In this document: piece by piece, positions 25,607 to 33,115 of the stretch
Numbering within the stretch: the first letter of the stretch is position 1
How the letters are laid out: every line of letters starts with the position of its first letter
Translations under genes and position numbers: made by a program
Origin: Bacteroides fragilis
GTDB lineage: Bacteria; Bacteroidota; Bacteroidia; Bacteroidales; DTGW01
Direction: 5' to 3'
Assembly (NCBI GenBank): GCA_945889005.1
Contig: CAMDBI010000033.1
Coordinates: 1 to 34,588 of the forward strand
Length of the DNA stretch: 34,588 nt
The notes under the pieces: model-generated
What the model was told of the DNA's origin: nothing
Seen by the model: the letters and a program-made list of their open reading frames with translations, nothing else
The model's database searches: none

Positions 25607-26821
25607 ATGAATGTAAAGTATATTGCTGCGTTTTCTTTTTTTGCTTTGTTTTTCAGTTTTTTTATATTGAAAGGTTTAAGCACTTATCCCGAAAAAAGTC
25701 AAAAGATTTTTGACACAAGAACATCTGAAAAATCGGAAATGTCCGATCTATATACTATTTACGATAGTGTAATGATGGCCGAAATGGATTCGACGGGTGT
25801 GGTGGGTGCCAGTGTAGCTATAGTGTATAACAATAAAATAGATTTTTTGAAATGCTATGGTGTAAAGAAAACTGGGGAGTTAGATTCTATTAACCCTCAA
25901 ACTGTATTTAGGCTTGCATCGGTTTCGAAAACAGTAACGGGGGTTTTAGCTGGCATGCTCGATAACGAAGGGTTAATAAGCCTCAACGATCGGGTTGTTG
26001 ATTGTATTCCCGATTTTAAATTAAAATTACCGGAAAATACCAATAATGTTCGAATCAAAAATATTTTGAGTCATTCGTCGGGTCTTGAGCCTCATGCATA
26101 CGACAATTTGGTTGAACTCAATATGCCACTTGGCAAACTTATGTACAATCTGAGAAAAGCCAATATTTCGGGTAAACCAGGGCAATTGTATAGTTATCAG
26201 AATGTTGCTTATAGCCTGTTCGATACCATTGCTGCTTTAAAAACATCGATGTCATATTCCGATGTTATGTCTGAAAAACTTTTCAAGCCATTCGAGATGT
26301 ACAATGCGTCAACCGATTTTGCATCGTTTCGTTCAAACAATAACATAGCTTATCCTCATCAACGTTCAAAAGAAGGTTACAAACTTTTACCCTTAAATAA
26401 AGGATATTACAATACAATTTCAGCTGCAGGTATCAACGCCAGTATTTCCGATATGGCGCATTTTATGCTCAAACTTCTACGAACCGATAGTTTGTCGTTA
26501 GATTCGAGCATTAAGCAAACCATTTTTACGCCTCAAATTGCTACTCCTTTAAATAGGCATTATTTTAAACAATGGGGCCATGTCAATTCAAAAAAATATG
26601 CAATTGGATGGCGCATTATCAATTATAAAGGCCATTCAATTGCATATCATGGTGGTTTTATTGAGGGCTACAGAGCTGAAATTGCACTGTGCCAGGAGCT
26701 CAATATCGGTATCGTGTTCTTAACAAATTCGCCCAATAAAGCTGCCAGTGTTAGTATTCCTACTTTTTTGAATATGCTTTTCGATTATAAACAAGAAAGT
26801 GAATATATGGCTAAAAAATAA
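25607..26821 (+). CDS. Serine beta-lactamase/penicillin-binding-protein-fold hydrolase (class C-like)
   Basis: A 404-residue protein of the beta-lactamase-related (AmpC/EstB-like) family. The ATG at 25607 gives an N-terminal hydrophobic segment (YIAAFSFFALFFSFFILKGL) that is a signal anchor or signal peptide, so the catalytic domain acts in the periplasm. Motifs: nucleophile Ser105 with Lys108 in ASVSKTVTG (SxxK), Tyr197-x-Asn199 in LYSYQNVAYS (YxN), and YHGGFIEGYRAE, where HGG replaces the KTG motif. Such proteins can be D,D-peptidases, esterases or peptidases; antibiotic resistance should not be assumed. It is followed by a hairpin terminator shared with the converging DUF1573 gene. Confidence 0.88.
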   Translation: MNVKYIAAFSFFALFFSFFILKGLSTYPEKSQKIFDTRTSEKSEMSDLYTIYDSVMMAEMDSTGVVGASVAIVYNNKIDFLKCYGVKKTGELDSINPQTVFRLASVSKTVTGVLAGMLDNEGLISLNDRVVDCIPDFKLKLPENTNNVRIKNILSHSSGLEPHAYDNLVELNMPLGKLMYNLRKANISGKPGQLYSYQNVAYSLFDTIAALKTSMSYSDVMSEKLFKPFEMYNASTDFASFRSNNNIAYPHQRSKEGYKLLPLNKGYYNTISAAGINASISDMAHFMLKLLRTDSLSLDSSIKQTIFTPQIATPLNRHYFKQWGHVNSKKYAIGWRIINYKGHSIAYHGGFIEGYRAEIALCQELNIGIVFLTNSPNKAASVSIPTFLNMLFDYKQESEYMAKK

Positions 26822-26850
26822 CAGATTCCGAACGAAGTGAGGAATCTGTT
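26820..26850. terminator. Bidirectional terminator hairpin
   Basis: AACAGATTCC at 26820-26829 pairs perfectly with GGAATCTGTT at 26841-26850 around an 11-base loop (GAACGAAGTGA). It lies between two converging genes and overlaps the last base of the beta-lactamase-fold gene. Confidence 0.7.
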
Positions 26851-26885
26851 ATTAAAGTTACTTTACCAGACAACAGTGATTTAAA

Positions 26886-27317
26886 TTATTCTGTAGTTGA
26901 ATCTTTTTCAATAACTTCTCCTTTGATAGTCAGTACCGTCGATTTTTCGTTAGCGTTTGAATTAATCGTAATATTTTTATTGAAAACACCAACCGATGCC
27001 GCATTGAAGGTCGCTTTTACAAAACCTTTTTGTCCGGGAGCAATGGGTTGTTTCGAGTAATCGGGTGTTGTACATCCACACGACGATTTAACATCCGATA
27101 TAACTAATGGCGATTTGCCAGAGTTGGTAAATTCAAAGGTGGTTTCAACCGGAGTACCTTTTGCAATCTTTCCAAAATCGTGTTCTGTAGTCTTTATCCA
27201 TGCAAAACTTGGTTCTGCGCCGGGTTTGGTTGTCGATAGTTCTGCCTTTTGTTGAGCCGATAAATACATAGAAAATGATGTCATTAATGCGACCAAAGAG
27301 AGGGTAATTTTTTTCAT
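26886..27317 (-). CDS. DUF1573 periplasmic/exported protein
   Basis: A 143-residue protein with a signal peptide (MKKITLSLVALMTSFSMYLSAQQ) and one DUF1573 domain: FAWIKTTEHDFGKIAKGTPVETTFEFTNSGKSPLVISDVKSSCGCTTPDYSKQPIAPGQKG. The domain has an ASH/immunoglobulin-like fold and the paired cysteines SSCGCT are typical. It is very common in Bacteroidota, often in many copies; function is unknown. A -7 box TAAATTTG lies 27 bases upstream (27344-27351, minus strand). Confidence 0.92.
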   Translation of the reverse strand: MKKITLSLVALMTSFSMYLSAQQKAELSTTKPGAEPSFAWIKTTEHDFGKIAKGTPVETTFEFTNSGKSPLVISDVKSSCGCTTPDYSKQPIAPGQKGFVKATFNAASVGVFNKNITINSNANEKSTVLTIKGEVIEKDSTTE

Positions 27318-27343
27318 GTGTTTGTATTTTAATTATGAATAAA

Positions 27344-27351
27344 CAAATTTA
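27344..27351 (-). promoter_or_regulatory. -7 promoter element of the DUF1573 gene
   Basis: TAAATTTG on the minus strand, 27 bases before the ATG. No clear -33 box. Confidence 0.4.
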
Positions 27352-27436
27352 ATAGTTTCATCAATTTATGACTTAAATTAATACGTTTTTTTTCTTGCCG
27401 AACTGTTAATCTATCTTAATTTCAATTCAAATTATT

Positions 27437-27468
27437 TTTGTAGTATTGGTTAAGATGTATTAACTTTA
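27437..27468 (+). promoter_or_regulatory. Promoter of the hybrid kinase / NtrC-type regulator pair
   Basis: TTTG at 27437-27440, 20 bases, then TAACTTTA at 27461-27468, one mismatch to TAnnTTTG. Transcription would start about 10 bases before the ATG at 27485. Confidence 0.6.
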
Positions 27469-27484
27469 AGTTAAGCATCAAATA

Positions 27485-29227
27485 ATGGAAGACCAAGAAA
27501 CAAAATATCAAATATTACTCAACGAAATTGCCGTTTTAAAAGAAAAACTTACAACTTTTGAGAGTCTTTCTAAAATAAGACTCGAAAAGGATTTCAATAA
27601 CGAACGCCTACAGTCGCTGCTCGAAATATCGGAATACAAAGCAGTCGATACTCAAGATTTGCTCGATTTTTCGCTTCATCAGGCATTGAAACTTACACAA
27701 AGTAAGTTTGGATACATTTATTATTACAACGAAGAAACTCGTCGGTTTACGCTCAATTCGTGGTCTAAAGAGGTTATGAAAAACTGTGGAGTATTAAACC
27801 CCAATACACTCTACGATTTGGACAATACCGGTTGTTGGGGCGAAGCTGTTCGTCAACGAAAACCGTTTATACTCAACGATTATGGAAGTCATCACCCAAC
27901 AGTAAAGGGTACTCCCGATGGTCATGTTTCTTTGAAGAAATTTTTGACCATTCCGGTTTTTGTCGATCAAAAGATTGTAGCTGTTGTAGGTGTTGCTAAT
28001 AAAGAAAGCGATTACAATTCGGACGATATTCGTCAGTTAACCCTAATGATGGGAACTGTCTGGAAAATGGTCGAAAAACACAATTTTCAAATCGAATTGT
28101 TGGCAGCCAAAGAAAAAGCCGAATTGAGCGACAAATTGAAAACCTCATTTTTGCAAAACATGTCGCACGAGATTCGAACGCCTATGAATGCTATTGTTGG
28201 CTTTTCTGAATTGCTGCTGAAACAAGATTTGGATAAGAATCACAGGTATTATGCTCAAATTGTTGTGGATAGTAGTCAGCAATTGCTTGCAATAATTAAT
28301 GATATGCTCGATTTGTCCAAAATTCAGATAGGCGAAATAGCTATAAACAAAGATATTTTTAATATTAACTGGTTGTTGTCCGAGATCTATTCAGTTTATT
28401 TACCCAAATCGACCGATAACTTTGTTAAATTAGAATTATATAAAGATTTGAACGATAATAAGGCTTCGATAATTGCCGACAAAACCCGTCTTCGTCAGAT
28501 ATTCAACAATTTGTTAAGCAATGCTTTAAAGTATACTGTCAAGGGTACAGTAAGTTTTGGATATTCCATCGAAGGCAATTTTTTTAGATTCTTTGTTCAA
28601 GACAATGGAATTGGCATCGACTCGACTATGCATCAAGCAATATTTGAGCCATTTCGTCAGGTCGAAAACGAAATGACCCGAAAGTTTGGTGGTGTAGGTA
28701 TGGGGCTTTCTATCTCTAAAAAACTTGTCGAAATCATGGGTGGCACTATGTGGGTCGACTCTGAACTGAGTAAAGGTAGTTGTTTTTATTTTACAATTCC
28801 TAAAGAATTGCCAGTTAGTCAAAATGTGCAGATTATTGATAATTCAATAGATGTAAATTTTGATAAAGAAGTATTGATTTTAGTAGCAGAAGATTCTGAA
28901 TTGAATTGTTTGGTCATAAAGGAATTTTTAAAGTCTCACAATATTAAAACATTAAACGCTCGTAATGGTCACGATGCTATCGAATATATTCAAAGTCATC
29001 CGGCAATATCGTTGGTTCTAATGGATTTGAAAATGCCTTTGATGGATGGCTTGCAAGCAACACGAGAAATAAAAAAAATTAAAAAATCAATGCCGGTTGT
29101 TGCTGTTACTGCTTTTGCCGCGAGCGACGATCGCATGGCTGCTCTTGATGCTGGTTGCGACGAGTTTTTGTCTAAGCCTTTTAACCTCGAGTCTCTTTTA
29201 TTTGTTATCAGTAAATTTTGCAAATAA
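27485..29227 (+). CDS. Hybrid sensor histidine kinase (GAF - HisKA - HATPase - receiver)
   Basis: A soluble 580-residue hybrid kinase without membrane segments. A short coiled coil (7-45) leads to a GAF domain (about 50-200; FGYIYYYNEETRRFTLNSW, then VGVANKESDYNSDDIRQLTLM). The dimerisation helix carries LQNMSHEIRTPMNAIVGFSELL with His228. The ATPase domain has NNLLSNALKYT, VQDNGIGID, EPFRQVE and GGVGMGLSISKKL. A C-terminal receiver has Asp514 in LVLMDLKMPLMDG. A cytoplasmic small molecule or redox signal is likely sensed by GAF. The next gene, 3 bases later, encodes a sigma-54 activator, so a phosphorelay from this kinase to it is likely. Confidence 0.95.
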   Translation: MEDQETKYQILLNEIAVLKEKLTTFESLSKIRLEKDFNNERLQSLLEISEYKAVDTQDLLDFSLHQALKLTQSKFGYIYYYNEETRRFTLNSWSKEVMKNCGVLNPNTLYDLDNTGCWGEAVRQRKPFILNDYGSHHPTVKGTPDGHVSLKKFLTIPVFVDQKIVAVVGVANKESDYNSDDIRQLTLMMGTVWKMVEKHNFQIELLAAKEKAELSDKLKTSFLQNMSHEIRTPMNAIVGFSELLLKQDLDKNHRYYAQIVVDSSQQLLAIINDMLDLSKIQIGEIAINKDIFNINWLLSEIYSVYLPKSTDNFVKLELYKDLNDNKASIIADKTRLRQIFNNLLSNALKYTVKGTVSFGYSIEGNFFRFFVQDNGIGIDSTMHQAIFEPFRQVENEMTRKFGGVGMGLSISKKLVEIMGGTMWVDSELSKGSCFYFTIPKELPVSQNVQIIDNSIDVNFDKEVLILVAEDSELNCLVIKEFLKSHNIKTLNARNGHDAIEYIQSHPAISLVLMDLKMPLMDGLQATREIKKIKKSMPVVAVTAFAASDDRMAALDAGCDEFLSKPFNLESLLFVISKFCK

Positions 29228-29230
29228 CTT

Positions 29231-30652
29231 ATGCTGGAAAAAATTCTCTATATCGACGACGAATATTATAACCTTCAACTTTTCAAAGAGTTTTTTGAGA
29301 AAGAATTCGATATTTTTCTCGCTCAGTCGGCGTACGAAGGACTCGAACTAATGAGTGCATATACATTTAAGTTGGTTATTGCCGATCAACGAATGCCCGA
29401 TATGACTGGTGTTCACTTTGTCGAAAGGGCCAAAATTTTATATCCCGATACATTATTTATTATTTTTTCTGCTTATGCCGAGTCGGACACTATTATGCAA
29501 GCTTTTAACGAGGGACTTATATGGAAATACTTAGTAAAACCCTGGGACGAAAATCTCATTCGAATCAATATTCAAAATGCCATAGAAACATACGATCTGC
29601 GAATGAGCAATAAGCAATTGCTTTTTGAATTGAAACATCAAAACGAAGAATTGACGAGACTAAAAGACCAATTGAAAGACGAGAACTTCTACTTGCGTGA
29701 GGAAATAATGAGCAATAGCAATTTTGAGGAAATTGTTTGCCAAAATATTAACTTTCAAAACATTTTGAAGCAAATAGAACAAGTTGCCAATGCCAATACT
29801 TCTGTGCTTATTTTTGGCGAAACGGGTACCGGTAAAGAGTTGATTGCACGTGCGATTCACAATATTAGCCCTAGGTTTAAAAAAACACTTATCAAAGTCA
29901 ATTGTGCAGCCATACCCGAGTCGCTTATCGAAAGCGAGCTTTTTGGTCACGAAAAGGGCGCATTTACCGGGGCTATTCAACAAAAAAAAGGAAAATTCGA
30001 ATTGGCCGATGGAGGTACAATTTTTCTCGACGAAATTGGCGAAATGCCTCTTGATTTGCAACCAAAGTTGCTTCGAGTACTCCAAGAAGGAGAAATCGAG
30101 AGGGTGGGCGGGAGCAAGCCAATTAAAATAAACGTCAGGGTTATTTCGGCTACCAATAGAAATTTATTGGACGAAATCGGTAAGAATCGCTTTAGAAGCG
30201 ACTTGTATTATAGGCTCAATGTATTTCCCATAACCTTACCTCCTTTGCGCGAACGAAAAGACGATATCCCATTGTTGGTCAATCATTTTATCGACAAATA
30301 CAATAAACGTAACAGCAAAAATATAACTTCTATTTCACAGCGTAGTGTCGATAGACTTATTGCTTATCCTTGGCCGGGAAACATCCGCGAACTTGAGAAT
30401 GTTATCGAAAGAGCTGTTGTTCTTTCTAAATCTAATAAATTAGATATTGAACCTTTCTTTGCTCCTAAAAATGAGAAAAACGATCAATTAGAACTCATTC
30501 CTTTAGAAGAAATTGAACGCCGTTATATTAAGAAAGTACTCGATTATACCTCGTGGAAAGTAAGCGGCGAGAACGGAGCCTGCGAATATCTTAAAATAAA
30601 TCGTACAACCTTACTTTCGAGAATGAAAAAACTGGGAATAGCCCGAAATTAA
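29231..30652 (+). CDS. NtrC-family sigma-54-dependent response regulator
   Basis: A 473-residue activator with three domains. The receiver (1-120) has Asp52 in LVIADQRMPDMTG and the lysine in KYLVKPWDE. The AAA+ domain has Walker A GETGTGKE (196-203), the sigma-54 contact loop GAFTGA (243-248), Walker B TIFLDEIGEMP and the arginine-finger region FRSDLYYRLNVFPI. The C-terminal Fis-type helix-turn-helix contains NGACEYLKINRTTLLSRMKKLGI. It starts 3 bases after the hybrid kinase stop. It would activate sigma-54 (RpoN) promoters; target genes are not evident in this window. Confidence 0.96.
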   Translation: MLEKILYIDDEYYNLQLFKEFFEKEFDIFLAQSAYEGLELMSAYTFKLVIADQRMPDMTGVHFVERAKILYPDTLFIIFSAYAESDTIMQAFNEGLIWKYLVKPWDENLIRINIQNAIETYDLRMSNKQLLFELKHQNEELTRLKDQLKDENFYLREEIMSNSNFEEIVCQNINFQNILKQIEQVANANTSVLIFGETGTGKELIARAIHNISPRFKKTLIKVNCAAIPESLIESELFGHEKGAFTGAIQQKKGKFELADGGTIFLDEIGEMPLDLQPKLLRVLQEGEIERVGGSKPIKINVRVISATNRNLLDEIGKNRFRSDLYYRLNVFPITLPPLRERKDDIPLLVNHFIDKYNKRNSKNITSISQRSVDRLIAYPWPGNIRELENVIERAVVLSKSNKLDIEPFFAPKNEKNDQLELIPLEEIERRYIKKVLDYTSWKVSGENGACEYLKINRTTLLSRMKKLGIARN

Positions 30653-30690
30653 TATTCCGTATGGTTTTGTAAATTTAAAAAATGAGGAAA

Positions 30691-30765
30691 TTTCCAAAGT
30701 TTCCTTTGTATATTTTGCTACTGATAATCATATTGAAAGTTTTTTTACAAAGAGAACTTTGGAAA
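30691..30765. repeat. Inverted repeat with 20-bp arms (2 mismatches)
   Basis: TTTCCAAAGTTTCCTTTGTA at 30691-30710 pairs with 30746-30765 at 18 of 20 positions, with a 35-base loop. It lies 38 bases after the sigma-54 activator stop and could serve as its terminator, or be a small mobile hairpin. Confidence 0.6.
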
Positions 30766-30790
30766 AGTTTAACGAATTATTTTTTAAATA

Positions 30791-30954
30791 TATAGGTATA
30801 GGCGTTTAGGTATCCCACTGTTTCATTACAAATACTACGAGGTTTTGAAGGTCGTAGACCTTCCTTAATTGTAATAAATATGCTCCCCCCCTTGACAAAT
30901 AATAATAAATAGATATTAATAATATCGATGGCGACCTAAACGCCTATACCTATA
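30791..30954. mobile_element. 164-bp MITE-like element with 21-bp perfect terminal inverted repeats
   Basis: TATAGGTATAGGCGTTTAGG(T) at 30791-30811 is the exact reverse complement of 30934-30954. Inside, ATTACAA (30825-30831) pairs with TTGTAAT (30869-30875), enclosing a second palindrome AAGGTCGTAGACCTT, which suggests one small element nested within another. There is a C-run (about 30883-30890). No transposase is present, so it would depend on one elsewhere. Confidence 0.65.
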
Positions 30955-30968
30955 AAAGTAATTGAAAT

Positions 30969-31685
30969 TTACTTTAAAGTATTTTCGTACCTTTTGGCTA
31001 CTTCGTCCCAATTTACCAAATTCCAGAAAGCATCGATATAGTCGAGTCGTTTATTTTGATATTTCAAGTAATAGGCATGTTCCCAAACATCCATTGCCAG
31101 CAGAGGAGTACCTTTTTTTTCGGAAATATCCATCAACGGATTGTCTTGATTTGGAGTTGAACATACAAACAGATTGCCTTTGTCGTCCACACAAAGCCAT
31201 GCCCAGCCACTACCAAATCTTGCTTTTCCGGCATCCGAAAATTGTTTTTTAAATTCGTCGAAACTGGCAAACGATTTTGTAATTGCATCTGATAACTTTC
31301 CTGTTGGTAAACCACCGCCAGATGCTTTCATAACTGACCAATATAAATTGTGGTTATAATAACCTCCGCCATTATTTCTAACTACCACTGAATATTTGCT
31401 TATGTTTTTCAATATGTCTATGATATCTATCGTTTCCAAATCTGTGCCTTTTATTGCATTTACGAAATTGTCGAAATATGCTTTATGATGTTTGCTATAA
31501 TGGATTTCTACTGTTTGTTTGTCAATAAAAGGTTCCAGTGCATCGTACGAATAAGGCAGTGCTTGAAATTCCAATTTGGAGAATGTTTGATTCTGATTGG
31601 CATTTTGCGATTGAACAGTTATTGAATACTGCATGCTTAGAAATGTCAATAAAATTGCTGTTGTTGTTTTTCTCATTTTTCTCAT
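30969..31685 (-). CDS. Fe/Mn superoxide dismutase with signal peptide
   Basis: A 238-residue superoxide dismutase converting superoxide to hydrogen peroxide and oxygen. Metal ligands: His62 in EIHYSKHHKAY, His112 in YYNHNLYWSVM, Asp199 and His203 in AMDVWEHAYYLKY. About 30 extra residues at the N-terminus form a signal peptide (TTTAILLTFLSMQYSITVQSQ), which predicts a periplasmic or surface enzyme, unusual for this normally cytoplasmic family in Bacteroidota. An alternative ATG at 31676 would still keep the signal. Iron or manganese use cannot be decided. A -7 box TACATTTG lies 28 bases upstream (31713-31720, minus strand). Confidence 0.95.
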   Translation of the reverse strand: MRKMRKTTTAILLTFLSMQYSITVQSQNANQNQTFSKLEFQALPYSYDALEPFIDKQTVEIHYSKHHKAYFDNFVNAIKGTDLETIDIIDILKNISKYSVVVRNNGGGYYNHNLYWSVMKASGGGLPTGKLSDAITKSFASFDEFKKQFSDAGKARFGSGWAWLCVDDKGNLFVCSTPNQDNPLMDISEKKGTPLLAMDVWEHAYYLKYQNKRLDYIDAFWNLVNWDEVAKRYENTLK

Positions 31686-31712
31686 GTTTTATTGTTAACA
31701 TTTTTGTTTGCC

Positions 31713-31720
31713 CAAATGTA
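31713..31720 (-). promoter_or_regulatory. -7 promoter element of the superoxide dismutase gene
   Basis: TACATTTG on the minus strand, 28 bases before the ATG. The -33 box is unclear. Confidence 0.4.
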
Positions 31721-31832
31721 ATTGGATTAAATATTTTTAAATTATATAAAATTTATTCGAAATTAATTTAATCTTAACATTTGTATCACACTATTGTTTA
31801 TTTTCCCCATAAAAGAGGATTTGTATACAAGT

Positions 31833-32008
31833 TGTCGATATTTCGTCTTTATTTGAATTTGTGTCGATATTTCGTCTTTTTATAACGTTCATATTATTAG
31901 CAATATGTATTTTCTTGTCATGTTTACTTTTTTATATATTTCGCGTTATCACCTCATTTGAGTAACATAGCTCAACAAGTACTAGAAATTTACTGTCGAT
32001 ATTTCGTC
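31833..32008 (+). promoter_or_regulatory. Three exact copies of TGTCGATATTTCGTC
   Basis: The 15-base word TGTCGATATTTCGTC occurs at 31833-31847, 31862-31876 and 31994-32008, all in the same direction. The first two are 29 bases apart start to start, the third 132 bases further. The core CGATATTTCG is an imperfect dyad. They lie upstream of the chemosensory-like operon and of the superoxide dismutase gene, so they may be operator sites. Confidence 0.55.
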
Positions 32009-32121
32009 ATACAATCAAGTCTTTTATCGATCAATTGTTGCTTAAATAACTGATTAATAATTTATTGTATTTTTGGCACGTACTTTGAATAACATGATAT
32101 GTTCAAAAAGAATTGAAGGCC

Positions 32122-32445
32122 ATGACAACCGATAATATAGAATACCTCGATAAAATGTCAATAGAAAATATTGTTTCAAATAGTGAAGGGATCGTATTTG
32201 TCGAATGCTACAAATATTCTAAAGGGCCTTTATTTATTATTGAGCCGATAATGAAAAAACTTCACCAATCGGGAATGATACAGTTTAAACAATACAGAGT
32301 CAACTTGCTCGAACAACCCGAAATTGAAGTTAAATATCAAATCGTTGTAGTTCCTTGCTATTTAGTTTTTAACGACCATATCCTTATCGATAAAATCTAT
32401 GGAGTCACAGCATTCCACGAATATATTAACAAGATAATTGAATAA
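32122..32445 (+). CDS. Thioredoxin-fold protein lacking the CxxC active site
   Basis: A 107-residue protein that aligns with thioredoxin: IVFVECYKYSKGPLFIIEPIMKKL matches the active-site region, with KGPL (34-37) where CGPC is expected, and YQIVVVPCYLVFNDHILIDKIYGV matches the cis-proline region and the last strands. Both redox cysteines are missing, so a disulfide-exchange role is unlikely; a binding or scaffold role is possible. The ATG at 32122 is preferred to an upstream TTG at 32113. It is the first gene of a five-gene set with CheW, CheR, an MBL-fold protein and a chemoreceptor. Homology to thioredoxin is my own reading and moderately certain. Confidence 0.75.
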   Translation: MTTDNIEYLDKMSIENIVSNSEGIVFVECYKYSKGPLFIIEPIMKKLHQSGMIQFKQYRVNLLEQPEIEVKYQIVVVPCYLVFNDHILIDKIYGVTAFHEYINKIIE

Positions 32446-32481
32446 TCAATAAAATAGTTAACCATAAAAAAATTAGAAACT

Positions 32482-32958
32482 ATGACCAACGTATATCTAT
32501 CATTCATTATTGGCAACGAGTTGTTTGCTGTTAATGTAACTAAGGTGCTCGAAGTGCTACAGATGCAACATATTACGCACTTGCCCAAAGCTCCCGATTA
32601 CATAAAAGGTATTATCAACTTTAGAGGCGATGTGCTGCCTGTTTTCGAGTCGAGGGTGAAATTTGCACTCCCCAATCGTGAGCAAGATGCAGCCTATGTT
32701 GTTATTGTACTCGACCTAACTGTCAATGGCGAAAGTCTTTGTATTGGAGCAATTGTCGACCGGGTCAAAGATGTGATCACCATCGACGACAAAGACATTA
32801 AACCTGTGCCTGTAATGAGCAAAGAATTTAATACAAATTTTTTACAGGGCATATATAAGCAAAATGAAGAGTTTATTATGTTGCTCGATGTCGAAAAAGT
32901 ATTTTCATCCGAAGAACTGGAGGCTCTAAAGGATGTAAATGCTCTAGAGAATGCTTGA
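32482..32958 (+). CDS. cheW: CheW-family chemotaxis adaptor
   Basis: A 158-residue CheW domain protein: FIIGNELFAVNVTKVLEVLQMQHITHLPKAPDYIKGIINFRGDVLPVFESRVKF is the classic CheW core (given here by its parts FAVNVTKVLEVL, LPKAPDYIKGIINFRG and LPVFE), followed by GAIVDRVKDVITIDDKDIKPVP and FLQGIYKQNEEFIMLLDVEKVF. CheW couples receptors to the kinase CheA. No CheA is encoded in this window. It is 36 bases after the thioredoxin-like gene and is followed by a 157-base repeat-bearing gap before cheR. Confidence 0.95.
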   Translation: MTNVYLSFIIGNELFAVNVTKVLEVLQMQHITHLPKAPDYIKGIINFRGDVLPVFESRVKFALPNREQDAAYVVIVLDLTVNGESLCIGAIVDRVKDVITIDDKDIKPVPVMSKEFNTNFLQGIYKQNEEFIMLLDVEKVFSSEELEALKDVNALENA

Positions 32959-32962
32959 AATC

Positions 32963-33081
32963 GTGAACCGTGAACCGTGAACCGTGAACCGTGAACCGTG
33001 GACAGTGGACCGTGAACCGTCCACGAACCACGAACCACGAACCACGAATCACGGTCCACGAACCACGGTCCACGGACTACG
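32963..33081. repeat. Long heptanucleotide array (GTGAACC and CCACGAA families)
   Basis: Five perfect GTGAACC units (32963-32997) are followed by GTGGACA, GTGGACC, GTGAACC, a two-base step GT, then CCACGAA three to four times with variants TCACGGT, CCACGAA, CCACGGT, CCACGGA. About sixteen 7-base units in all. GTGGACC and GGTCCAC units are complementary, so the transcript could fold. It occupies the gap between cheW and cheR. Confidence 0.85.
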
Positions 33082-33115
33082 ACCCTTTATTATTAACTCC
33101 TTACACATAAATAAA

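Larger units (their letters stand above)
30653..30968. other. Repeat-rich intergenic region
   Basis: No gene fits in this 316-base gap between two converging genes. It is largely made of two inverted-repeat structures, 30691-30765 and 30791-30954, listed separately. Confidence 0.7.
31686..32121. other. Divergent intergenic region
   Basis: A 436-base gap between the superoxide dismutase gene (-) and the chemosensory-like operon (+). It holds the -7 box of the former and three copies of a 15-bp motif (listed separately). No ORF or RNA gene is supported. Confidence 0.6.

Noticed and set aside
32041-32100. Promoter TACTTTG before the chemosensory-like operon
   Set aside because: TACTTTG at 32081-32087 is one base short of TAnnTTTG and no TTTG lies at 19-20 bases upstream, so I did not list it as a promoter.
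32963-33081. CRISPR array
   Set aside because: The repeats are 7 bases long without spacers of regular length, and no cas gene is nearby.
32984-33115. In-frame extension of the CheR-like protein upstream of its ATG at 33116
   Set aside because: The 44 residues are encoded by the heptamer array (Arg/Thr/Pro/His-rich words in every frame), and the FFRD motif at 33116 is the natural domain start. The open frame is a by-product of a 7-base repeat without stop words.
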